This document shows, piece after piece, positions 16,387-24,291 of a stretch of DNA of 64,000 nt. The translations under genes were made by a program, and so were the position numbers. The notes below the pieces were generated by a model that did no database searches, was not told the origin of the DNA, and was given only the letters and a program-made list of their open reading frames with translations. This DNA is from [Mycobacterium] fortunisiensis (lineage in GTDB: Bacteria; Actinomycetota; Actinomycetes; Mycobacteriales; Mycobacteriaceae): assembly GCF_019050325.1 (NCBI RefSeq), contig NZ_VOMB01000020.1, positions 248,001 through 312,000 on the forward strand, written 5' to 3'. Numbering within the stretch: the first letter of the stretch is position 1; each line of letters begins with the position of its first letter.

Positions 16387-17235
16387 ATGTCTGAACAGTC
16401 TGTTTATGGCGCTTCCGATTCTGCCGCGGATGCCAAGCCCCGCACCAAGGTGCGCACCCTCACGCTCGCGAAGTGGAAGTCCGAAGGTCACAGGTGGGCC
16501 ATGCTGACCTGCTACGACTACTCCAGCGCACGGATTTTCGACGACGCCGGCATTCCGGTGCTGCTGGTGGGCGATTCGGCGGCAAACGTGGTCTACGGCT
16601 ATGACACCACCGTGCCGATCACCATCGACGAGCTGATTCCGTTGGCGCGCGCCGTGGTCAAGGGCGCGCCCCATGCGCTGGTGGTCGCCGATCTGCCGTT
16701 CGGCAGCTATGAAGACGGCCCGGCGCAGGCCCTCGCGACGGCCACCCGGTTCATGAAGGAGACCGGCGCGCAGGCGATCAAGCTCGAGGGCGGTGAGCGG
16801 ATGGCCGAGCAGATCGCCACGCTGTCGGCCGCCGGCATCCCGGTGGTGGCCCACATCGGCTTCACCCCGCAGAGTGTCAACGGGTTGGGCGGCTTCCGGG
16901 TGCAGGGCCGTGGCGACGCCGCCGAGCAGACGATCCACGACGCGATCGCCGTGCAGGAGGCCGGCGCCATCGCGGTGGTACTGGAGATGGTGCCCGCCGA
17001 GTTGGCCACCCAGATCACCGGCAAGCTGACCATTCCCACGGTCGGTATCGGCGCCGGCCCCAACTGCGATGCCCAGGTGCTGGTCTGGCAGGACATGGCC
17101 GGGCTCACCAGCGGCAAGACCGCCAAGTTCGTCAGGCGCTTCGGTGACGTCGGCGGCGAACTGCACCGTGCGGCAACGCAGTACGCCGAGGACGTGGCGG
17201 CCGGGGTGTTCCCGGCCGAGGAACACAGCTACTAG
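16387..17235 (+). CDS. panB: 3-methyl-2-oxobutanoate hydroxymethyltransferase PanB
   Basis: First committed step of pantothenate (and so coenzyme A) synthesis: methylene-tetrahydrofolate plus ketoisovalerate to ketopantoate. Recognisable segments are MLTCYDYSSARIFDDAG, LLVGDSAANVVYGYDTTVPIT with metal ligand Asp, VVADLPFGSYE, KLEGGERM, HIGFTPQSV and PTVGIGAGP. Two adjacent in-frame ATGs (16384, 16387) exist; the second has better spacing (5 bases) from AAGGGA. It gives 282 residues. Divergent from the WS/DGAT gene. Confidence 0.97.
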   Translation: MSEQSVYGASDSAADAKPRTKVRTLTLAKWKSEGHRWAMLTCYDYSSARIFDDAGIPVLLVGDSAANVVYGYDTTVPITIDELIPLARAVVKGAPHALVVADLPFGSYEDGPAQALATATRFMKETGAQAIKLEGGERMAEQIATLSAAGIPVVAHIGFTPQSVNGLGGFRVQGRGDAAEQTIHDAIAVQEAGAIAVVLEMVPAELATQITGKLTIPTVGIGAGPNCDAQVLVWQDMAGLTSGKTAKFVRRFGDVGGELHRAATQYAEDVAAGVFPAEEHSY

Positions 17236-17283
17236 CCTCGATATTTCGTGAAGACTGGGTGTGACGGGCGTGTAATGCACGGA

Positions 17284-17348
17284 AGTGCCTGTCCTGCTTG
17301 AGAAAATGTGACTTGTCTAGGGTCCATGTTCACAAGCGGGAAGGCACT
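17284..17348. repeat. Imperfect inverted repeat at the left end of an IS1380-type remnant
   Basis: AGTGCCTGTCCTGCTTG (17284-17300) is answered by CAAGCGGGAAGGCACT (17333-17348), with one base gap and one mismatch. It lies immediately before the transposase fragment and is probably part of the left terminal/leader region of the insertion sequence. It begins about 50 bases after the panB stop. Confidence 0.5.
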
Positions 17349-17354
17349 CCGTAG

Positions 17355-17548
17355 GTCAAGCGTAGCGGTTGTGGTGGGTTTCAGGTCGAATCGGGTCGCG
17401 AGTCGCTGATTTCCTCGGCAGGGGCGTCGCTGCTGTTGCAGACTGCGCAGGTCAGCGGCTTGGTGTCGGGTCTGTCGCGTCAGCTGCGGCCGTGGCGGGC
17501 GGCGCGCTCGATCCATGATCCTGGCAAGACGGTGCTGAATCTGGTCGT
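17355..17548 (+). pseudogene. IS1380-family transposase, N-terminal fragment
   Basis: The frame starting after the TAG at 17352 reads VKRSGCGGFQVESG, then a segment ending RPWRAARSIHDPGKTVLNLVVAI. This has the layout of actinobacterial IS1380 transposase N-termini (FQVE, the AGASLL core, PWR, HDPGK). The expected GTG/ATG start is GTC, and the sequence stops matching around 17548 where it runs in frame into the DUF1023 domain. The remaining roughly 400 residues of transposase and the right end are absent. Confidence 0.7.
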
Positions 17549-18305
17549 TGCGATAGTTCAGCGCTACCTCGGATACCTAGACGACCAAGGGCATGCTTCA
17601 GTGTCGATCGGTGATCCTGACAACGCATCACGGTCAGCCATTTTCGTACCCGGCACTGGCCAGGGCATGGCCACCTCCGACGGCAGCGATAACAAGTCGC
17701 TCAAGATGTACCAAGCAGCGCTGGCCGCCGATCCCACTCTCAGTCCGCAAGACGTCTCCGTCACCACCTGGATGGGCTATGACCGGCCAATGGATCTGAT
17801 TGAAGCCGCCGATCCGGAATACGCCGCCAACGGAGGTTCGGCACTCGATACATTCCTGGATGGCATGCACGCTTCGCACAACGGTCCGCCGGCGCTCGAC
17901 ACCGTCATAGGCCATAGCTATGGGTCCACGCTGGTCGGAGGGGCAGCAACCAGCGGCGGTCATCTCGCAGCAGAAAACGTAATCGCAGTCGGCAGCCCTG
18001 GCATGTTGACCCAGCATGCCGGTGACCTCAACCTCGAAGCCAACGCAAATGTCTACTCTATTACCGCAAAGAACGACATCATCCACGCAGCGACTGACAT
18101 GACCCTGGGCGCCGACCCATTCGGAACTGACTTTGGCGCTACGCGCCTCGACGCATCCCCAGGACCCCCGTGGGGGCCTGGCTTGCCCTCCGTCCCGGCA
18201 CACAGCAGCTACTGGGATCCTGGAAACCCGGCGCTGGAAAACATGGGCGCCATCATCGCTGGGCTCCCGCCAACTGACCTAGCACCCCCGGAGGCACGCC
18301 GATGA
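17436..18305 (+). pseudogene. Truncated DUF1023 alpha/beta-hydrolase fused to transposase N-terminus
   Basis: From about 17550 this frame encodes a DUF1023 domain: NASRSAIFVPGTGQ, VTTWMGYDRPMDL, the nucleophile motif GHSYGS and AVGSPGM, ending near AHSSYWDPGN. Actinobacterial DUF1023 hydrolases normally carry a long helical N-terminal half, which is missing. In its place, continuous in frame, is an IS1380 transposase N-terminus, so the only open start is a TTG (17436) inside the transposon fragment. The catalytic domain looks intact, so a protein might still be made, but this is most simply an IS-linked deletion product. The ATGA overlap with the following lipoprotein is preserved. Confidence 0.65.
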
Positions 18306-18841
18306 AAACTAGAATTCTCATAGCCATCATGACCGGGCTCTGCCTGACCCCCACCGCCTGCACCACCGGAGGTTCATCCGTGAATACTGTTGTACCCCAA
18401 TCGCAACAACAGGCCCAGGACACCCTCATGAACTACCTGAAGCGCACCCTGGACGGGCTGCCGACAGGCACCGTGATAGACGCCAGTCGATACGGTTCAG
18501 CTGGCTCAACCGGGTACTGCGACGACAACGACAGCACACCCACCGCCCCGAGGAATTTCAGCACTATCGGTGAACTGCACTCACCCTCGGGAACCGACAA
18601 CGATGCCACCGTGAGGAAGGTTGGTGAGATCTGGAGCAGCTGGGGATGGAAGGTAATCGAGCGCGACGAGTTCCGGAAGCCCAACCAGTTCGGATATGGC
18701 CCTGATGGCTATCGCCTACAGATCGTTTCTGCGTCACCGAGAAGTTTCCCGCCCACCGTCAATGCAATCTCGCCCTGCTACCCCGGGACCATCGCCCGCG
18801 ATGACATCGCCTTCCCGATACAGATCGCATCGGACAGTTAG
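18302..18841 (+). CDS. Small putative lipoprotein, partner of the DUF1023 gene
   Basis: A 179-residue exported protein: basic start, hydrophobic core, then LTPTAC as a weak lipobox (proline where Leu/Val/Ile is usual). The mature part has no recognised domain. It overlaps the DUF1023 reading frame by ATGA, the arrangement seen for DUF1023-lipoprotein pairs in mycobacteria. Base composition over 17600-18840 is visibly less GC-rich and has less GC3 bias than the neighbours, consistent with acquired DNA. It ends two bases before the convergent enoyl-CoA hydratase gene. Confidence 0.7.
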   Translation: MKTRILIAIMTGLCLTPTACTTGGSSVNTVVPQSQQQAQDTLMNYLKRTLDGLPTGTVIDASRYGSAGSTGYCDDNDSTPTAPRNFSTIGELHSPSGTDNDATVRKVGEIWSSWGWKVIERDEFRKPNQFGYGPDGYRLQIVSASPRSFPPTVNAISPCYPGTIARDDIAFPIQIASDS

Positions 18842-18842
18842 A

Positions 18843-19628
18843 CTAAGCGAACTCGGCCCGGCGCTTGGCCAGGAACGCGTCGACGCCCTCGCGGCCGTCG
18901 GCCGAGTTGGCTCGCTCGGCGATGAACCGGGCCTCGGCCGCCATCTGCTCTTCGAGGCTGTTCTTGAACGAGGACACCAGCAGTGACTTGACCGCGCCGT
19001 TGGATCCGCCCGACCCGGCGGCCACCTGCTCGGCCAGCGTGGTGGCCCGGTCGGCGAGTTCGTCGCCGGAGACCACTTCGGTGAGCAGCCCCCACTCCCG
19101 GGCCTCGGTGGCCGAGAGCACGCGGTTGGTCAGGATGAGTTCCTGGGCCCGGCGCAGGCCCACCAGCCGCGGCAGGTGGTAGGAGGCGCTGCCGTCGGGG
19201 CTCAGGCCGACCTTCGTGTAGGCCATGGTGAAGGTGGCCGATTCGGCGGCCAGCACCAGGTCGCCGGCCACCGCCAGGCTGAACCCGGCACCGGCGGCGG
19301 TGCCGTTGACGGCGGTGATCAGCACCGCGTTCATCCGGGCGAACGACGAGATGGCCTGGTGCAGGTCGTCGGCGACCCCTTTGATGAACACGCCGCGGTC
19401 CGGCGCGGTGGAGAAGGCCTTCAGGTCACCGCCCGCACAGAAGAACCGGCCGGCACCGGTCAGCACTACGGCCTTCGTGGCGGGGGTGTCGCAGCGCCGC
19501 GCGGCGTCGGCCAGCTCGCGAGTCATGGTGTCGTTCATGCCATTTGCGGCGTCCGGGCGGTTCAGCGTGATGCGCGCGACGGCACCGGACTGCTCGAACG
19601 AGATGGCTTCATACGTGGGCTCGGTCAC
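18843..19628 (-). CDS. Enoyl-CoA hydratase/isomerase family protein
   Basis: A 261-residue crotonase-fold protein acting on acyl-CoA thioesters. Visible features are ITLNRPDAANGMNDTM near residue 20, the oxyanion segment AGRFFCAGGDLKAF near 62-75 and NGTAAGAGFSLAVAGDLVLAAESA near 108-130. The second catalytic glutamate position is replaced by a TMAYTKVGLSPDGSASYHLPR segment with Asp, common in isomerase-like members, so hydratase activity is uncertain. Its start overlaps the TetR stop by four bases, so the regulator and enzyme form one operon. Confidence 0.9.
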   Translation of the reverse strand: MTEPTYEAISFEQSGAVARITLNRPDAANGMNDTMTRELADAARRCDTPATKAVVLTGAGRFFCAGGDLKAFSTAPDRGVFIKGVADDLHQAISSFARMNAVLITAVNGTAAGAGFSLAVAGDLVLAAESATFTMAYTKVGLSPDGSASYHLPRLVGLRRAQELILTNRVLSATEAREWGLLTEVVSGDELADRATTLAEQVAAGSGGSNGAVKSLLVSSFKNSLEEQMAAEARFIAERANSADGREGVDAFLAKRRAEFA

Positions 19629-20329
19629 GGTCGGGACTCTAGCGGGGCCGGTTTCGACGGTGGCCGCACCCCCAGCCGCACCGCCGTCGCCTGGACCAAC
19701 GGTGCGAAATCACCGACGAATCCGAGGATCCGCAGCGCCCCTTCGCCGATCACCCAGGGCTGCGCCGGGGTGGGCTCGACATCGTCGGATCGGCTGTTGA
19801 CCACCGTCTCCACCAACCGGAACGGCAGGTCGGCGGCCGCGCGCGGGCCGCGGCATTCGGCGATCACCGATTCTGACAAGCTGCGGTACACCTCGCGCAG
19901 CTGGGCCCGGCGCAGCCGAAACGGTTCGAACCGATCCATCCGCAGTTCGGGCAGCAGGTAGAGCGCACCGAGATTCCACCGGCCGGTGCACAACTGGTGC
20001 GCGTCACCGACGACGAGTGTGTGCAGACGGCCACCGGCCGGTCCGGCACTGCCGAGCAACTCGGTGCCCAACTGCAGCGCCGCGTCGACGGTGCCGGCCA
20101 GCAGCGCGTCGAGAATGTCGTCCTTGGTGGCGAAATGGTGGTACAGCGACGCCTGCCGCACCCCGACCTCGTCGGCGATGCGCCGGGTGGAGGTGCTGGC
20201 GTAGCCGTGGTTGGTGAACAGTTCGGCGGCCGCGTCGAGGATCTCTTCGCGGGCGGTGCGGCCCGGCCGGCGTGGCTGTTCCAACCGCGGCCGGCCGCGG
20301 CCGGCGCTCGGATTCGTCCCGGGCCCCAT
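19625..20329 (-). CDS. TetR-family transcriptional regulator
   Basis: A 234-residue regulator with a DNA-binding helix-turn-helix at about residues 25-72 (AREEILDAAAELFTNHGYASTSTRRIADEVGVRQASLYHHFATKDDIL) and a helical ligand-binding C-terminus. The ATG at 20329 is chosen; the open frame continues upstream, but there it is antisense to the CYTH-CHAD gene. Translational coupling with the enoyl-CoA hydratase suggests it senses an acyl-CoA or related lipid intermediate. It is divergent from the CYTH-CHAD gene. Confidence 0.9.
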   Translation of the reverse strand: MGPGTNPSAGRGRPRLEQPRRPGRTAREEILDAAAELFTNHGYASTSTRRIADEVGVRQASLYHHFATKDDILDALLAGTVDAALQLGTELLGSAGPAGGRLHTLVVGDAHQLCTGRWNLGALYLLPELRMDRFEPFRLRRAQLREVYRSLSESVIAECRGPRAAADLPFRLVETVVNSRSDDVEPTPAQPWVIGEGALRILGFVGDFAPLVQATAVRLGVRPPSKPAPLESRP

Positions 20330-20440
20330 GGGGGCAACCCTAGGAGATGGCGGGCTGAACTGGCAGCGGTCACTGCCCTCGCGCGGATGTGGCACGCTGG
20401 TGCCATCCGAATCCGCCTCCGGTGCACAGCGAAGGTGACT

Positions 20441-21937
20441 ATGGCCCCCGGTAAGACCAAGACTGCCCGGTACACCGAAATCGAGCGGAAGTTCGCGGTC
20501 ACCGAGAACACCGTCTCGCCGTCGTTCGAGGGGTTGTCCGCAGTTGCCGAGGTGGTGCGGTCGGGGACGCAGCGGCTCGACGCGGTGTACTTCGACACGC
20601 CCGATCGCGATCTGGCGGCGCACCGCATCACACTTCGGCGTCGTACCGGCGGCAGTGACGCCGGCTGGCACCTGAAGCTGCCGGCCGGTACCGATACCCG
20701 CACCGAGGTGCGGGCTCCGTTGGGCACGGCGACCGACGCCGTGCCCGAGGAGTTGCGTGACGTCGTGCTCGCGATCGTCCGGGACCGTCCGCTGTCCCCG
20801 GTCGCCCGGATCAGCACCCAGCGCAGTGTCGAGGTGCTGCACCGCTCCGACGGGACCGCGTTGGCAGAATTCTGCGACGACCGGGTCACCGCATCGGCCA
20901 CTGACCCGGACGGCGACGAAGTGAGCTGGCGGGAGTGGGAGCTGGAACTGCTGCCCGCCGACGTTCCGGGCGATCTGATGGATCGACTGGCCAATCGGCT
21001 CGCCGATGCCGGGGCGACACCGGCCGCACACGGCTCGAAGCTGGCCCGGGTGTTGGGCACCGACACCGCCCCCGAGCCTGCTCCCCCGGCCGATCCGGTA
21101 CACCGGGCCATCGCCGAGCAGATCGAGGCGCTGCTGGTGTGGGACCGTGCGGTGCGGGCCGACGGGGACGACGCGGTGCATCAGATGCGGGTGACCACCC
21201 GCAAGATCCGCAGCCTGTTGCAGGGGTCGAAGGGTTCCTTCGGTCTCGATGACGACGGGTGGGTGCTCGACGAGTTGCGGGCGCTGGCCGCGGTTCTGGG
21301 TGTGGCGCGCGACGCCGAGGTACTGGCCGAGCGCTACGAGCGCGCGCTCGACGAGTTGCCTGCCGAGCTGGTCCGCGGGCCGGTGCGCGAGCGTCTGGTC
21401 GAGGGGGCCAACCGCCGCTACACCGCGGGTTGGCGGCGGTCGCTGCTGGCGATGCGCTCGTCGCGCTACTTCCGGTTGCTGGACGCGCTCGATGAGCTGC
21501 TCGCCGCCGCACCGCCCGGCGGCGCGGACGGTGCGTCGCCGTCGGCGGGCATCGACACGGCGTACAAGCGGGTGCGCAAGGCGGCCAAGTCCGCCGCCGC
21601 AGTCGCGGCCGAAGAGTCCACGGCCGCCGAAAAGGACGAGGCTCTGCACCGAATCCGTAAGGGCGCCAAGCGACTTCGCTACACGGCGGCGGCCACCGGA
21701 GCCGACAAGGTGTCCGACCGGGCCAAGGACATCCAGTCGCTGCTCGGCGATCATCAGGACAGTGTGGTCAGCAAGACCCACCTGGTCACCCAGGCCGATG
21801 CCGCCCACGCCGCCGGCGAGGACACCTTCACCTACGGCCTGCTCTATCAGCTCGAGGACGAGCTGGCCCAGCAGTCCCGGGCGCAGCTGCAGCATGCGCT
21901 CAAGAAGCTCGACAAGGCGGTGCGCAAGGCCCGGTAG
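20441..21937 (+). CDS. CYTH and CHAD domain protein (Rv2226-like)
   Basis: A 498-residue protein. The N-terminal CYTH domain (about 1-205) starts with the ExExK signature EIERKFAV, and has LRRRTGG and HLKLPAGTDTRTE, which line a tunnel for triphosphates in this superfamily. The C-terminal CHAD domain (about 220-498) has the conserved histidine-rich helices (DAVHQMRVTTRKIRSLL and ALHRIRKGAKRLRYTA), usually binding polyphosphate. Together they suggest a polyphosphate- or triphosphate-linked role; the reaction is unproven. ATG at 20441 follows GAAGG by five bases. Confidence 0.92.
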   Translation: MAPGKTKTARYTEIERKFAVTENTVSPSFEGLSAVAEVVRSGTQRLDAVYFDTPDRDLAAHRITLRRRTGGSDAGWHLKLPAGTDTRTEVRAPLGTATDAVPEELRDVVLAIVRDRPLSPVARISTQRSVEVLHRSDGTALAEFCDDRVTASATDPDGDEVSWREWELELLPADVPGDLMDRLANRLADAGATPAAHGSKLARVLGTDTAPEPAPPADPVHRAIAEQIEALLVWDRAVRADGDDAVHQMRVTTRKIRSLLQGSKGSFGLDDDGWVLDELRALAAVLGVARDAEVLAERYERALDELPAELVRGPVRERLVEGANRRYTAGWRRSLLAMRSSRYFRLLDALDELLAAAPPGGADGASPSAGIDTAYKRVRKAAKSAAAVAAEESTAAEKDEALHRIRKGAKRLRYTAAATGADKVSDRAKDIQSLLGDHQDSVVSKTHLVTQADAAHAAGEDTFTYGLLYQLEDELAQQSRAQLQHALKKLDKAVRKAR

Positions 21938-21945
21938 GGCCAGGG

Positions 21946-22348
<403 letters not shown>

Positions 22349-22355
22349 GCAGATC

Positions 22356-22361
22356 ACCGTA
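22356..22361 (-). promoter_or_regulatory. Candidate -10 element of rnpB
   Basis: Minus-strand TACGGT (TANNNT) lies six to seven bases before the inferred 5' end of RNase P RNA at 22348-22349, the right distance for a sigma-A promoter. No good -35 is seen 17 bases upstream. Confidence 0.4.
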
Positions 22362-22431
22362 CCCTTATTTTCATGGCGCAGGTGCCACCGGCCCGATATC
22401 TGCTCCGGGCGAAGGACTTGGCCGACGCGCG

Positions 22432-22620
22432 CTATGCCGATCCGGTAACGGGGTCCCATAGCCCAGTCGCGGTTCCGGAGCGGAGGTGTTCGGCGTAGAC
22501 GTCGACCTTCCATTCGATGAGGGAACGGCATTCTTCGAGGGCGTGGATCTGAGCCTCGATGCGTCGACGGTGTTCGTCAAGGAGTTTGAGTCGGTCTTCC
22601 TCGTTCCCCGGCCCGACCTG
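22432..22620 (-). pseudogene. C-terminal remnant of a MerR-family regulator
   Basis: The minus strand reads DRLKLLDEHRRRIEAQIHALEECR and continues through LIEWKVDVYAEHL and SGTATGLWDP to a stop at 22432. This matches the layout of the coiled-coil dimerisation helix and short tail that end MerR regulators. Upstream of about 22620 the frame has no MerR helix-turn-helix or other recognised sequence. It looks like a decayed or truncated gene left in an accessory gap. Judgement is from sequence pattern only. Confidence 0.4.
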
Positions 22621-22964
22621 CAGCGCGACATGACAGCCGCCGAACAGATCGAGCGGGGGTGGATTGACGCAGATGGGAACGTCATCGGGCCGGGTTTCAA
22701 GACGCCGAGCCAAGGGGCAGCCATCGCACCGCTCGCCAGCCCGGAGGGATCCATGGAGGGCGGCGGTGTTCGCGACTACGCCATCAACCACCACAACGCC
22801 GAGCGTCTGTGGCAGGTGTCGGCCCATATCACCGGAGTCAACATCAACCGCAGTGCCACCGAATGACCCAGGCCACACGCGATGTCCAAATACGACAGCA
22901 GCACGGGCCATCGAGCACAACGAGGAGGTAGAGCGGTCACCGACGTCCGGCCCGCACACGACAA
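22621..22964. other. Intergenic stretch with no recognised gene
   Basis: Between the MerR remnant and the DUF222 gene several frames are open on both strands, but none has a convincing start, codon bias or family motif. No RNA gene, hairpin terminator or repeat was recognised. It is probably degraded coding sequence linked to the remnant. Confidence 0.4.
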
Positions 22965-24254
22965 CTAGGCCGCAGCGGCGCACCGCGCGAACTCGATCGC
23001 GACCTGCAACTCGGTCACGCTCTCGTAGCATTCGATCGACCCGGGTGGCGGGGGCGCGGTCGAGCGGTAGCCCGCTCCGGTCGGAGTCACGAATTCGGCT
23101 GTGTGCACCCCATTCTCGTCGAATGTGCGCACCCTCCACCCTGGTGACTCCTTGACGTAGTTGCAGCGTTCGCACTCACCGAGACCGTTGAGGGCGCTGG
23201 TCGGGCCGCCACCGGCGTGGGGCTGCGCATGGTCGTGGTGCCGGATCGGCGCATCGCAATACGGAGTCCGGCAGGTCTGGTCCCGCAATCCGATGAAACG
23301 AGCCAGCGTCTTGGGGAACAGCCGCGAACGCGACTCCATCGCCACCAACGCCCCCGACGTCGGATGCCGGTAGAGCCGCCGCAATGTCGCCCGCGACCGC
23401 TCGTCGGCAACCGCGTCGCTCACGAGGGAACGGGCCACCGCTGCGGGCACCGGCCCGTATCCCTCGACCACCGCCGGATTCTCGTCGTCTGTCAACAGGG
23501 TCTGGTCGGACAGCACGACGCTGACCGCCACCGGTTCCGGTATGTCGGCGGGGCGACCTGTCACCCGCTCCGCCACGGTGTCAGCCATCACCTGGCCGCG
23601 GGTCCGGCCGTCGAACGTCGTATCAGCAGTCCGCTTGAGCGCCGCATACACACCGACGCCCTTCTGCATCGGCAACAACACCGTGAGCCGGGCCATGCAG
23701 TCGGGCGCCGGCCGGATCCAAACATCTCGATCCTCCGGCGCCTTGGCCGCCCGGTCGACGATTGCTTGCGGATCCAGCCGGTAGGCAATCCTCTTGGCTT
23801 CCGCCTCGATCCGCCTGTTGCCCATGCCGTCGAGCTTCGTGACGTCACCGCACATCTCTGCATCCAGTGCGCGCCGGTCCTCGACCGTCAGGCATGCCGA
23901 CTCCCGCACGATCAACGTTGCCCGCCATTCCGACAACACCCCGGTCTCCAGCGCGGCCAACGTATGCGGCATTTCGTACACCAGGGCCTTGGCAAATCCG
24001 AGATGCCGGCTCCCGCACGTCGGCGAATCATGGCGCGCCAGGGCGATCTCCGAGGTCACTCCACGACCCCGCTTCGCGCGACGTACTCCCGCCGCCGCCT
24101 CGGCGGCCCGGCGCTTCTCGTCCAACAGGGCTGCGCACCGGGCCTGCCCGGCCGCGGCGGCTGACTTCGCCCGTTCGAGTTCCTCGATGCGCCGATGCAA
24201 CTCGGCCTCATCAGCATCCGGGTTGACCTGCGCCAATCCCATTGTTTCGAACAT
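22965..24254 (-). CDS. DUF222/HNH endonuclease protein (13E12 repeat family)
   Basis: A 429-residue protein with an N-terminal DUF222 region (about 1-310) and a C-terminal HNH nuclease-like motif: CRTPYCDAPIRHHDH, HAGGGPTSALNGLGECERCNYVKE with the Cys pairs and His residues of the fold. It belongs to the 13E12 family, multicopy in mycobacteria, often linked to REP13E12 elements and SOS-induced. The start MFE at 24254 is taken because the ATGTTCGA it encodes is part of a LexA-like box, as in other family members; a start at 24284 is possible. Function is unknown. Confidence 0.85.
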   Translation of the reverse strand: MFETMGLAQVNPDADEAELHRRIEELERAKSAAAAGQARCAALLDEKRRAAEAAAGVRRAKRGRGVTSEIALARHDSPTCGSRHLGFAKALVYEMPHTLAALETGVLSEWRATLIVRESACLTVEDRRALDAEMCGDVTKLDGMGNRRIEAEAKRIAYRLDPQAIVDRAAKAPEDRDVWIRPAPDCMARLTVLLPMQKGVGVYAALKRTADTTFDGRTRGQVMADTVAERVTGRPADIPEPVAVSVVLSDQTLLTDDENPAVVEGYGPVPAAVARSLVSDAVADERSRATLRRLYRHPTSGALVAMESRSRLFPKTLARFIGLRDQTCRTPYCDAPIRHHDHAQPHAGGGPTSALNGLGECERCNYVKESPGWRVRTFDENGVHTAEFVTPTGAGYRSTAPPPPGSIECYESVTELQVAIEFARCAAAA

Positions 24255-24262
24255 ACTTGCGA
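24247..24262 (-). promoter_or_regulatory. LexA/SOS-like box overlapping the DUF222 start codon
   Basis: On the minus strand TCGCAA-GTAT-GTTCGA compares with the mycobacterial SOS box TCGAAC-N4-GTTCGA, with 10 of 12 defined bases matching. The downstream half-site is perfect and contains the ATG. DNA-damage control is known for several 13E12 genes in M. tuberculosis; here it is inferred. Confidence 0.5.
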
Positions 24263-24291
24263 GTATGCCACACCGGTACGACACGTTGTTT

